Source: JACQHM01 sp964535215
GTDB lineage: Bacteria; Methylomirabilota; Methylomirabilia; Methylomirabilales; JACQHM01
Length of the DNA: 64,000 nucleotides
Direction of reading: 5' to 3'
Assembly: GCA_964535215.1 (NCBI GenBank)
Contig: CAZHST010000018.1
Span: 5,626-69,625 of the forward strand
Shown: piece after piece, positions 25,457-32,990 of the stretch
How the letters are laid out: each line of letters begins with the position of its first letter
Numbering within the stretch: the stretch's first letter is position 1
Notes under the pieces: generated by a model
What the model saw: the letters and a program-made list of their open reading frames with translations, nothing else
What the model was told of the DNA's origin: nothing
Databases searched by the model: none
Position numbers and translations under genes: made by a program

Positions 25457-26026
25457 ATGCCGGACGAAGCTTGGAACGATCCTCCTCTGATCTTGGTGGT
25501 GGATGACGATCCCCACACGCGGGAGCTTTTGGAGGCGTGCCTGACGGCGAAAGGGTATCGGGTCACCCTTGCTGAGGATGGGCAGGAGGCCATCACGAAG
25601 GCCGAGTCGCTCATCCCGGACCTCGTCCTCTTGGACATCATGATGCCCGGGCTGAACGGGTATGAGGTCTGTTCCCGGCTCAAGACGGGAGAGGCGACAT
25701 CGGCTATCCCGATCCTCGTCATCAGCGCCCTCGAGCAGGACCGGGACAAGGAACAGGCGGTGCAGGCCGGCGCCGATGACTTCCTGACGAAGCCTCTTGA
25801 TCGGGTGGAGCTCCTCACCCGGGTCAGGGCCCTCCTCAAGGTCCGGCACCTGACCCGTGAGCTGGATCGGACCCTGGCCTACCTGCAGGAGCTGGAAGCC
25901 GCTAAGCGGGCAAGGCCTTCCCCGGAGATGGCGGTCTTGAACAGGGAGTCGCCTCAGGAGAGCCAGGCCCCTCTGATCCTGATCATTGACGACGAGGAGC
26001 TAATCTGCAATACGCCGCCTTTTTGA
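25457..26026 (+). CDS. response regulator, first receiver of a frameshifted double-receiver protein
   Basis: A 189-residue protein. Residues 10-130 are an intact CheY-like receiver: the acidic pair VVDDD, phospho-acceptor in VLLDIMMPG, ISA at the conserved T/S position, and FLTKPLD for the conserved Lys. After a helical linker a second receiver begins (LILIIDDEEL) but hits TGA at 26024. The next frame continues exactly where the second receiver should, so one base seems lost near 26004. AAGGAGG precedes the ATG at 25457. As read, it makes a single receiver with a short tail. Confidence 0.8.
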   Translation: MPDEAWNDPPLILVVDDDPHTRELLEACLTAKGYRVTLAEDGQEAITKAESLIPDLVLLDIMMPGLNGYEVCSRLKTGEATSAIPILVISALEQDRDKEQAVQAGADDFLTKPLDRVELLTRVRALLKVRHLTRELDRTLAYLQELEAAKRARPSPEMAVLNRESPQESQAPLILIIDDEELICNTPPF

Positions 26027-26418
26027 CCGCCTACGGATACCGGGTCGAGACCGCCGGCGAGGTGAGGGAAGCCCTCCAACGGGTCCAGGCCCGGGTGCCA
26101 GACGTCATCCTCCTGGACATCATGATGCCCGGGATGTCCGGCCTCGACTTCCTCCCCGAGCTTCAACAGATGGCCCCCGGGGTGCCGGTCATCATCGTCA
26201 CCGCCTACGGAAGCAGCACCAATGCGATCAAGGCCCTTCAGCGGGGGGCCTTCGACTTCCTGATCAAGGGCTTTAACGCCGAAGAGCTCCTTCACACCCT
26301 TCAGCGGGCCGTCGAGAAAGGCCGCCGGGAGCGGGAGAACCTCTCGTTGCTCAGAGAGCTAAAGGTCAAGGTCGAGAATCTCCTGGCGTTGAAAGAAGGA
26401 AGCCAGCCTGGGCGGTAA
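26023..26418 (+). pseudogene. second receiver domain, out of frame with the first
   Basis: This frame continues the receiver begun upstream: FLTAYGYRVETAG, then the phospho-acceptor in VILLDIMMPGMSG, the T of IVTAYG, and a Lys in FLIKGF. It lacks the N-terminal acidic pair, which sits in the previous frame, and has no ribosome-binding site of its own. In-frame similarity begins near 26005. A coiled-coil-like tail follows (ENLSLLRELKVKVENLLAL). It is either a real frameshift, a sequencing error, or programmed slippage. Confidence 0.65.
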
Positions 26419-26434
26419 CCCCCTCCCCCACCCC

Positions 26435-26468
26435 CGTCGGATTGCCGATTTCGGATTTCGGATTGAAA
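26435..26468. repeat. degenerate TTCGGAT-type short repeat
   Basis: CGGATTGCCGATTTCGGATT is followed by another TCGGATTG, a degenerate tandem in the gap before the hybrid kinase. Confidence 0.45.
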
Positions 26469-26514
26469 CCCAGGTCCCTCCTTAAGGGACGGGGGTGGGT
26501 GACGGGAGGAGCTT

Positions 26515-28173
26515 GTGTCTTTGATCGTTGCCCATCGGAACATGGGAAGGGACGGCTCCAAGATCCTGGTGATCGCCGACGATCCGATGCTCCATAAGCT
26601 CGTCAGGATCTTCCTGGCCGACAAAGGCTTCCAGTTAGCGTTCGCCTCTGAAGCCAAAGAGGCCCTGGAGGCGGTGAGCCAGTGGAGGCCGCATCTCGTC
26701 ATCCTGAGCCTGGCCTTGCGGGAGCTGACCCTTTTCAGGATGCTGAGGCAGATGGACCCCGGCCTCGAAGTGATCGTGATCAACCATCAGGCCGATCAGG
26801 GATCAATCATTGAGGCCCTCCGCCTCGGCGCCGTGGACTACCTGGTGAAGCCATTCTCGGGGGAGCAGCTTCGATCCAGTGTGGCGAAAGCGCTGGCGCG
26901 GTTCCGCCTCCGGGAGCGGGAGAACAGGCTTCTGGAGATGCTCTCCCAAGAAACCCAGGTCAAGCTGAGGAAACTCTCCGCCATCAGCGCCCTGACCGTC
27001 TCCCTGGGGAAGGCCAGGGATGTCACGGCTACCCTGGGGGCCGTGTTGGACCAGGTTCTTGCGGCGATCGAGGCCGATGCCGGGGCCATCTTCCTATCGA
27101 AGGCGGAGAGATTAGGTCTGGAGGTCCATCGCGGGCTCCCCCCAGAGCTCCTTGAGATCCTGGAGGAGGGGCCGGCTGAGGATGGCCCCCTTCCGTGGGA
27201 TCTGGCAGCCGTCTCAGGGGAGCCGATCCTGCTCGAGGGCAAGGCGGCGGAACGGCCGGGATCCTTTCAGGAGCGCCTCCAGCGGGCCGGCGTTGTCTCC
27301 TGCGTGAGCGTCCCGTTGGAGGCGAAGGATCAGGTGCTGGGGATCCTGACCGTCATGCGCTTCACCGGGGACCACGAACATTTCACCGATCACGATCTGG
27401 AGTTCCTGATCACCATCGGCTATCTGGCGGGGGCGGCCCTGGAGATGAACCGACTGATCCGGCTGGTGGAGGAAGGCCAGCGGCACCTCTACCACTCGGG
27501 AAAGCTGGCCGCCGTCGGACAGCTGGCGGCAGGGTTGGCCCACGAGTTGGGCAATGACCTCTCGGTCATCTCCGGTGCGGCGCAGTTCCTCCTGAAACAG
27601 GTCGGGGAGGAGTCCGACTTCCGAGCGTATCTGGAGGCCATCGAGCGGAACGCCGCTGCGGCGGATCGCATCATCCGGGAGCTCCTGGCCTTTGCGAAGC
27701 CCCGGGAACCCGCCTTCACCCCCTGTAGCGTCATTCCCCTGCTCGAGGAGGCCTGCCTGGCCCTCCAGGGAGAGTTCGCCGCTCGCGCCATCGAGGTGGT
27801 CAGGCGCTACGCCGAAGGTCTGCCGGAGGTGTTTGCCGATGGGGAGCTTCTTAAGCAGGTCTTCCGCAACATCCTCCTGAATGCTGCCCAGGCCATGCCC
27901 GGAGGAGGGACCATCACCATCGCCACCGCCTTCGATCGGGAGCGGGAGCAGATCCTGGTGGAGATCGCCGACACCGGTCCGGGCATCCCGCAAGCCCACC
28001 TCGAGAGGATCTTTGATCCCTTCTTCACGACCAAGGAGGAGGGGACGGGGTTGGGGCTCTCGGTTTCGTATAGCCTCATCCAGGCCCACGGCGGGACCCT
28101 CTCCGTGCGGAGCCGGGAGGGGGAAGGGGCCTCCTTTACCATCGCCTTGCCTGTGAAGCCAGGCGCGACCTGA
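26515..28173 (+). CDS. hybrid sensor kinase: degenerate receiver, GAF domain, histidine kinase
   Basis: A 552-residue soluble kinase. Residues 15-130 are receiver-like, with the acidic pair in VIADDP and the Lys in YLVKPF, but the phospho-acceptor Asp is replaced by Ser in LVILSLAL. Residues 160-310 are a GAF-type sensor. Then follow a dimerisation domain with phospho-His in AGLAHELGN and an ATPase with NILLNAAQAM, ADTGPGIP, FDPFFTT and GTGLGLSV. Without the Asp the receiver probably acts as a fixed interaction module. The GTG at 26515 follows GGGAGGAG; an ATG at 26542 is possible. It pairs with the sigma-54 activator 15 nt downstream. Confidence 0.88.
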   Translation: MSLIVAHRNMGRDGSKILVIADDPMLHKLVRIFLADKGFQLAFASEAKEALEAVSQWRPHLVILSLALRELTLFRMLRQMDPGLEVIVINHQADQGSIIEALRLGAVDYLVKPFSGEQLRSSVAKALARFRLRERENRLLEMLSQETQVKLRKLSAISALTVSLGKARDVTATLGAVLDQVLAAIEADAGAIFLSKAERLGLEVHRGLPPELLEILEEGPAEDGPLPWDLAAVSGEPILLEGKAAERPGSFQERLQRAGVVSCVSVPLEAKDQVLGILTVMRFTGDHEHFTDHDLEFLITIGYLAGAALEMNRLIRLVEEGQRHLYHSGKLAAVGQLAAGLAHELGNDLSVISGAAQFLLKQVGEESDFRAYLEAIERNAAAADRIIRELLAFAKPREPAFTPCSVIPLLEEACLALQGEFAARAIEVVRRYAEGLPEVFADGELLKQVFRNILLNAAQAMPGGGTITIATAFDREREQILVEIADTGPGIPQAHLERIFDPFFTTKEEGTGLGLSVSYSLIQAHGGTLSVRSREGEGASFTIALPVKPGAT

Positions 28174-28188
28174 TACGAGGGGGAGTTG

Positions 28189-29586
28189 ATGGTCAAGATC
28201 CTGGTGGTGGATGATCAGCCTGATATCCGCTGGCTTCTCTCCAACCTCCTCAAGGAGCAGGGGTGGGAGGTCGCTACGGCCTCCGAAGGCGAGGAGGCCT
28301 TGGAGGTCTTCAGGAAAGAGGCCCCGGCGGCAGTCCTCCTGGACTTGAAGATGCCCAGGCTTGGCGGGATGCAGGTCTTGGAACGGATCAAGCGACACGA
28401 TCCCCACACCCCCGTGATCGTCATCACCGCCTACGGGGAGGTGGCCTCGGCGGTCCAGGCGATGAAGCTAGGCGCCTATGATTACCTGACCAAGCCCTTC
28501 AACAACGATGACCTCATCTTCACGATCAAGCGGGCCCTGGAGAAGCAGGCCCTGATCGCCCAGGTGGAGGACTTAAAAGGCCAACTGGAAAGTGAGGCTG
28601 GCCTCTCGATGATCATGGGAGCGGGTCAAACGATCCGGAAGGTTTTCGAGCAGGTCCGGCAGGTGGCCAGGACCAACTTCAGCGTCATCCTCCAGGGGGA
28701 GACGGGGACGGGGAAGGAGATCCTCGCCAGGGCCATCCACTCGCAGAGCCTGAGGAGGGAGGGGCCCTTCGTCGCCGTGGATTGCGGGGCGATCCCCGAG
28801 CCCCTCCTCGAAAGCGAGCTGTTTGGCTATGAGAAGGGGGCCTTCACCGGGGCCCAGCGCCGGAAGGAAGGGCACTTCGCGTTAGCTTCCGGGGGGACCC
28901 TTTTCCTCGACGAGATCACCAACCTCCCTCCTGCCTCCCAGTACAAGCTCCTCAGGGTGCTGCAGGAGCGCCTCGTCTTGCCCGTGGGGGCGACGAGGCC
29001 CATCAAGGTTGATTTCCGCGTCATCGCCGCGACCAACGTCCCCTTAGAGGCCGAGGTGAAGGCGGGCCGGTTCCGGCAGGATCTGTACCACCGCCTGAAC
29101 GAGTTCACCATCACCATCCCTCCCCTTCGAGAGCGCAAAGAGGATATCCTGCACCTGGCCAAACGGTTCGTGGACGAGACGGCCATGGAGCTGAAGAAGC
29201 GGATCCGGGGGCTCTCGGAGGAGGCCATCGAGCGGCTCATGAGCTACCCATGGCCGGGGAACGTCCGGGAGCTTCGGAACGTCATCCGGCGGGCAACCCT
29301 CCTGGCCGAGGAGACCATCGAGGCGGAGCACCTCTCGGCCTTAGGGACCGAAGAGAAGGCCATTCCCTCCTGGCTCGATTCCAAACCGAGCCTGGAAGAG
29401 GGCCTCTCTTTAAAGGCGCTCACGGAGCGGGCCGTTGCCCAGGTGGAGAAGCAGGCGATCCTCCATGCCCTCCGGGAGACCAGGGGGAACAAGGCCCAGG
29501 CGGCCAAGCTCCTCCAGATTGACTACAAAACCCTCTACAATAAGCTCAAGCAGTATGGAATCCCTGCCAGGGAATTCCTACCATAG
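28189..29586 (+). CDS. NtrC-family sigma-54-dependent response regulator
   Basis: A 465-residue activator: receiver (residues 1-120; VVDDQPD, VLLDLKMP, YLTKPF), AAA+ domain (about 140-370) with Walker A GETGTGKE, the sigma-54-contacting GAFTGAQ, Walker B GGTLFLDE and an arginine-finger region, then a Fis-type helix-turn-helix at the end (GNKAQAAKLLQIDYKTLYNK). It opens sigma-54 promoters when phosphorylated, probably by the kinase just upstream or the one at 29873. Two sigma-54 promoters lie close by at 25327 and 29738, so they are its likely targets. The ATG at 28189 follows GAGGGGGAG. Confidence 0.93.
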   Translation: MVKILVVDDQPDIRWLLSNLLKEQGWEVATASEGEEALEVFRKEAPAAVLLDLKMPRLGGMQVLERIKRHDPHTPVIVITAYGEVASAVQAMKLGAYDYLTKPFNNDDLIFTIKRALEKQALIAQVEDLKGQLESEAGLSMIMGAGQTIRKVFEQVRQVARTNFSVILQGETGTGKEILARAIHSQSLRREGPFVAVDCGAIPEPLLESELFGYEKGAFTGAQRRKEGHFALASGGTLFLDEITNLPPASQYKLLRVLQERLVLPVGATRPIKVDFRVIAATNVPLEAEVKAGRFRQDLYHRLNEFTITIPPLRERKEDILHLAKRFVDETAMELKKRIRGLSEEAIERLMSYPWPGNVRELRNVIRRATLLAEETIEAEHLSALGTEEKAIPSWLDSKPSLEEGLSLKALTERAVAQVEKQAILHALRETRGNKAQAAKLLQIDYKTLYNKLKQYGIPAREFLP

Positions 29587-29696
29587 CCCTGGCGACAAGA
29601 CCCTGCTCTTCCCCCTCCCCCTTTCACCGGCCGTTTCCGCCTGATCCCACACCGCTCTTGCCTAACCCTTTCCCATTGTTGCCTTTCCCCATCCCC

Positions 29697-29725
29697 GCCC
29701 GCTGGAGGGGAACCCCGGAGCGGGC
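29697..29725. promoter_or_regulatory. GC-rich palindrome upstream of a sigma-54 promoter (possible activator site)
   Basis: GCCCGCT and AGCGGGC flank a GGGGAACCCC core, giving a near-symmetric 29-bp element 13 bases upstream of the sigma-54 promoter. It could bind the NtrC-type protein encoded immediately upstream. No T-run follows, so an intrinsic terminator is less likely, though it could stop transcripts of the activator gene. Confidence 0.5.
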
Positions 29726-29737
29726 TCCCGATGGTGA

Positions 29738-29753
29738 TGGCACTGGGTTTGCT
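29738..29753 (+). promoter_or_regulatory. perfect-consensus sigma-54 promoter
   Basis: TGGCACTGGGTTTGCT matches TGGCAC-N5-TTGCW without mismatch. It lies 120 bases before the kinase gene at 29873, and the predicted start of transcription is near 29764, at the foot of the inverted repeat 29764-29836. Confidence 0.8.
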
Positions 29754-29763
29754 TCCCCATTCA

Positions 29764-29836
29764 GTGCAAGGTTCAAAGTTCAATGGTTCGAGGTTCAAGG
29801 TTCAAGGTTCAGAACGTTGAACTTTGCACCTTGAAC
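29764..29836. repeat. GTTCAAGG-type degenerate repeat forming a long inverted repeat
   Basis: The stretch is built from GTTCAA/GGTTCAAG units. Its outer 20 bases (29764-29783) pair with 29817-29836 at 18 of 20 positions, so RNA starting at the sigma-54 promoter would carry a hairpin at its 5' end. The same unit recurs near 36150. Confidence 0.6.
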
Positions 29837-29872
29837 TAACGAACCGTGTCAACCCTATCCCAGGGAGACACG

Positions 29873-31381
29873 ATGGCCCTCTTCAAGCGAAGTGAGATCC
29901 TTCAAGAGTCACCACCCGAGCGGGGAGATGAAGGGCTCTACCTGGCCATCCTCTCCCACCTCCCCTCCTCTATCCTGATCCTCGATGCCAACCTCAGGGT
30001 GACCTTTGCCAACCGCAACTTCATCCTCAAGTCGAGAAAAGAGGAACGGGAGATCCTGGGGAGGCCGATCACCGAGGTCTTCCCTCCCGTGATCCTGTTC
30101 TATACCGATCTGGGAGAGAAGATCCGGACGGTTTATCAGACGGGCAGGCCCTTTGAGGGAGGGGAGATGGAGTATCGGGCCCCGGGTCTGGCGAACCGGA
30201 TCTATTTTTACAGCCTCACCCCCTTGAAGGATGAGGAGGGGCTGGTGAAGGGTGTCATGCTCTTCATGGATGATGTAACGGAGAAGAAGAGCCTGGGGGA
30301 GCGGGTCATCAAGGCCGAGCGGCACCTGGCCTCCGTCGTCGAGAGTGCCAACGACCTGATCGTCTCCATGGATGCCAAGGGGCTCGTGATGACCTGGAAC
30401 AGCGCTGCCGAACGAATCCTCAGGTTCCCGGCCTTCGAGGTGGTGGGGAAGCCTTTCGGCGATCTGTTCGGGGAAGGGGACAGGACCCAGCTTCAGCTCC
30501 TGTTCGCCCAGTTGAGCCGGGGAGCGGAGGCCCAGGAGACGGAGACCAAGATGAGGACAAAGGATGGCGCCGAGGTCCTCATCTCCTGGCGGTATTCGGC
30601 CATGAGGGACGACAGGGGACAGATGGTGGCCGTGGTCGGTGTAGGGAGGGATCTGACGGAGAAGAGGCGTTTGGAGCTGAAGTTGATCCAATCGGCCAAG
30701 ATGGCCGCCTTAGGTGAGATGGCCGGGGGCATCGCCCATGAGATCCGCAACCCTTTAGCCGTGACCTCCTCGGCCGCCCAGATCCTGCTGAAAAAGGGAG
30801 ACGATCCCAAGCTGAGGAGGGAGTGTGCCCAGAAGATTCGAGCCGCAGCAAACCGGGCGGCGGAGATCATCGAGAACCTCCTGCGGTTTGCCCGCCCCTC
30901 GGAGGGCCTGGTGGATCTCGTGGACTTAAACAGCGCCCTCGAAGATACCCTCTCAATGATCGAGCACCAGATCTCCCTTCAGGGGATCGAGATCAGGAAG
31001 AGACTCGCCTCTGCGTTGCCGCCGATGATCGGCAACAGGAACCAGCTCCAGCAGGTCTTCATGAACATCATCCTGAACGCCTATCATGCGATGCCCAGGG
31101 GTGGAACCCTGACGATCTCTACCCGTGTCAAGGGTGAGGAAGGAGGGGGGAGGAGCTTCATCGAGGTGAGCTTCCAGGATACCGGGTGTGGCATCCCCGA
31201 GGAGAACCTCTCCCGCATCTTCGACCCTTTCTTCACGACCATGCCCGTCGGCCAAGGGACGGGGCTTGGCCTTTCCATCGCCTACAGCATCGTGCGGCAC
31301 CATAACGGTTCGATCCGGGTGGAGAGCCAGGTGGGAAAAGGCTCAACCTTCACCGTCAGCCTTCCCATTGCCACACCTTAA
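29873..31381 (+). CDS. PAS-domain sensor histidine kinase
   Basis: A 502-residue soluble kinase. Two PAS domains cover about residues 20-140 and 150-265 (SSILILDANLRVTFAN; DLIVSMDAKGLVMTWNSAAE). The dimerisation domain has the phospho-His in GGIAHEIRNPL, and the ATPase has NIILNAYHAM, DTGCGIPEE, FDPFFTT and GTGLGLSI. It senses a small ligand or redox state in the cytoplasm. It is preceded by a perfect sigma-54 promoter and followed 14 nt later by a receiver gene, its probable partner. GGGAG five bases before the ATG at 29873 decides the start. Confidence 0.92.
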   Translation: MALFKRSEILQESPPERGDEGLYLAILSHLPSSILILDANLRVTFANRNFILKSRKEEREILGRPITEVFPPVILFYTDLGEKIRTVYQTGRPFEGGEMEYRAPGLANRIYFYSLTPLKDEEGLVKGVMLFMDDVTEKKSLGERVIKAERHLASVVESANDLIVSMDAKGLVMTWNSAAERILRFPAFEVVGKPFGDLFGEGDRTQLQLLFAQLSRGAEAQETETKMRTKDGAEVLISWRYSAMRDDRGQMVAVVGVGRDLTEKRRLELKLIQSAKMAALGEMAGGIAHEIRNPLAVTSSAAQILLKKGDDPKLRRECAQKIRAAANRAAEIIENLLRFARPSEGLVDLVDLNSALEDTLSMIEHQISLQGIEIRKRLASALPPMIGNRNQLQQVFMNIILNAYHAMPRGGTLTISTRVKGEEGGGRSFIEVSFQDTGCGIPEENLSRIFDPFFTTMPVGQGTGLGLSIAYSIVRHHNGSIRVESQVGKGSTFTVSLPIATP

Positions 31382-31395
31382 GGAGGAAATCGCCG

Positions 31396-31794
31396 ATGGC
31401 GAAGAAGGCCAGCATCCTCATCGTTGATGACGAACCCGACATCTGCTGGGCGTTGAAGCTCTGCCTGGGAGATGAGGGCTACCAGGTCACCCAGGTGAGT
31501 CGTGGGGAGGAAGCCGTCGAGGCCGTCGAAAAAGGTGGGGTGGATGTGGCCATCATTGACGTCAAGCTTCCGGGGAAAAATGGCATCGAGATCTCCCGGA
31601 TGCTGAAACAGTTGGACCCCAAGCTCAAGATCCTGATGATCTCCGGCTACCACTATGAAGATGATCAGCCCATCCAGGAAGGGCTTCAACGGGGCAACTG
31701 TCTCGGCTTCATCAGCAAGCCTTTCGAGCTGGACCAGGTATCGGCCCTGGTGAGGAAGGTTATCCACGAAGAAATCCTTCCAGGATCATCGTAG
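31396..31794 (+). CDS. single-domain response regulator
   Basis: A 132-residue CheY-like receiver with all catalytic positions: IVDDEPD, the Asp in VAIIDVKLPG, S in MISGYH, and Lys in FISKPFEL. There is no output domain, so it acts by protein contact or as a phosphorelay step. AGGAGG lies nine bases before the ATG. It is probably co-transcribed with the kinase 14 nt upstream and lies 127 nt before gvpA on the same strand. Confidence 0.9.
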   Translation: MAKKASILIVDDEPDICWALKLCLGDEGYQVTQVSRGEEAVEAVEKGGVDVAIIDVKLPGKNGIEISRMLKQLDPKLKILMISGYHYEDDQPIQEGLQRGNCLGFISKPFELDQVSALVRKVIHEEILPGSS

Positions 31795-31921
31795 ATCCTT
31801 TGGCCTGGGACCATCCCGGCTCTCCCATTACCCCCTGGGGAAGGGTCAACGCGGCTTGTCTTCGAGGCTGGCCCAGGCTGAAGGCAGGGGGCATTCTTCA
31901 GAGGAAAGGAGGTGAGCGAGG

Positions 31922-32155
31922 ATGGCGGTGGAGAAGGCGATCGCTTCGTCCAGCCTGGTGGAGGTGGTGGACAGGATCCTGGACAAAGGCGTGGTCATCG
32001 ATGCCTGGGTTCGGGTCTCGCTGGTCGGGATCGAGCTTTTGGCCATCGAGGCCCGGGTCGTGGTGGCCTCCGTCGAGACGTACCTGAAGTACGCCGAGGC
32101 CATTGGCCTGACGGCGACGGCCGCAGCGCCCGCGCAAGGTCCTGTCCGGAGGTAA
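31922..32155 (+). CDS. gvpA: gas vesicle structural protein GvpA
   Basis: A 77-residue shell protein. The sequence carries the nearly invariant GvpA core: LVEVVDRILDKGVVIDAW, VRVSLVGIELLAIEARVVVAS, VETYLKYAEAIGL. GvpA forms the ribbed, gas-permeable wall of the vesicle. AAAGGAGGTGA sits at ideal distance before the ATG, as expected for a highly translated structural gene. It opens the gvp island; the receiver gene lies upstream and three GvpC-like coiled-coil genes follow. No clear promoter was seen in the 127 bases before it, so read-through from the sigma-54 promoter at 29738 is possible. Confidence 0.97.
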   Translation: MAVEKAIASSSLVEVVDRILDKGVVIDAWVRVSLVGIELLAIEARVVVASVETYLKYAEAIGLTATAAAPAQGPVRR

Positions 32156-32208
32156 GGGGGGTTGCCGGGGCATCCTGAAGCAGCATGTCCCGCCAAATCC
32201 CTCCCCTT

Positions 32209-32250
32209 AAGTTCAGGGTTTAGGGTTAAGGGGTTAGGGGTTAGGGAATA
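32209..32250. repeat. GGGTTAG-type degenerate tandem repeat
   Basis: Units of TTAGGGTTAAGGGG and GGTTAGGGG fill the gap after gvpA. A shorter copy lies at 32951-32975, flanking the two paralogous coiled-coil genes. Confidence 0.55.
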
Positions 32251-32264
32251 AGGAGGGGAAGGAA

Positions 32265-32516
32265 ATGGGAATGGCCGATGACATGAGGAACCTGGCCCAA
32301 GAGATCCTTGCTTCCTACGATGCCCGGATGGAATGGGTAGCCAACGTGAAGAGGGAGACGGCTGACCTGATGAGGCAGATCCAGGCCAGGCAGCGGGAGC
32401 GGAACCGGGAGGTGGCCGACTTCCTGACCGGGTTCCGGCGGGAGCTTCAGGAGATGGCCGGCCACTGGCGGAATCTGACCGCCACGATGGAGCGGAAACG
32501 AGCTGGTCAGCGATAA
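32265..32516 (+). CDS. GvpC-like coiled-coil gas vesicle protein (first copy)
   Basis: An 83-residue, highly charged helical protein. Its C-terminal half (RQRERNREVADFLTGFRREL, then QEMAGHWRNLTATMERKR) resembles the 33-residue repeat of cyanobacterial GvpC, where an aromatic/leucine pattern is followed by EL.E....FL.AT...R. GvpC binds the outside of the vesicle and stiffens it. It is a clear paralogue of the next gene (32597), sharing FLTGFRRELQE. The assignment rests on pattern and position next to gvpA; it is tentative. AAGGAGG precedes the start. Confidence 0.7.
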   Translation: MGMADDMRNLAQEILASYDARMEWVANVKRETADLMRQIQARQRERNREVADFLTGFRRELQEMAGHWRNLTATMERKRAGQR

Positions 32517-32596
32517 AACCCGCAAAGGGGTGGAGTTGATCTCCGCCCCGCGTAACAGGAGGGCCTGAAGCCCTTCCCTGCATGGAGGAGATAAAG

Positions 32597-32947
32597 ATGG
32601 GAATCGCAACTGAGATGAGGGACCTCACGCAGGAGATCCAAGCTTCTCACGAGGCCCGGACGGCGTGGGAGGCGGACCTGAGAAGGAAAACGGCCGAGCT
32701 GCTCAAGGGCTTCCAGAGGGAGCTTCGGGAGATGGCTTCGGCCTTAAAGGCTGGCCTGGCCAGGAGCGAGTCAGAGAGGCGGCGCGAGTTTCAGGCGATG
32801 ATGCGGGGGATCCAGGCCAGGCAGCGGGAGCGGAAGCAGGAGGTGGCCGACTTCCTGACCGGGTTCCGGCGGGAGCTTCAGGAAGCGGCTTTCCACTGGC
32901 GGACCCTGGCCTCGACGATGGCCAGGAAGCGGGCCGCTGCCAGGTAA
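32597..32947 (+). CDS. GvpC-like coiled-coil gas vesicle protein (second copy)
   Basis: A 116-residue charged helical protein, paralogous to the 83-residue protein upstream. It repeats the element LLKGFQRELREMASALKAG and again FLTGFRRELQEAAFHWRTLA, so it contains about two copies of the 30-residue unit joined by FQAMMRGIQARQRERKQE. This organisation supports a GvpC-like wall-reinforcing role. The ATG at 32597 is chosen because GGAGGAG lies six bases upstream; an ATG at 32582 is part of that site. Confidence 0.7.
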   Translation: MGIATEMRDLTQEIQASHEARTAWEADLRRKTAELLKGFQRELREMASALKAGLARSESERRREFQAMMRGIQARQRERKQEVADFLTGFRRELQEAAFHWRTLASTMARKRAAAR

Positions 32948-32950
32948 AGG

Positions 32951-32975
32951 GATCAGGGGTTAGGGGTTAGGGGGA
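32951..32975. repeat. GGGTTAG-type degenerate tandem repeat (second copy)
   Basis: Contains AGGGGTTAGGGGTTAGGGGG, matching the repeat at 32209-32250 on the same strand. Confidence 0.5.
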
Positions 32976-32990
32976 AGATGGAGGCCGAAA

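Noticed and set aside
25042..25839. Long upstream extension of the polyketide synthase frame
   Set aside because: It runs over intergenic DNA and the divergent receiver gene; the ATG at 25041 has a clear ribosome-binding site and matches the family N-terminus.
31795..31921. Sigma-54 promoter directly before gvpA
   Set aside because: TGG-type words are present (31801, 31872) but none has GC at the required 10-base distance.
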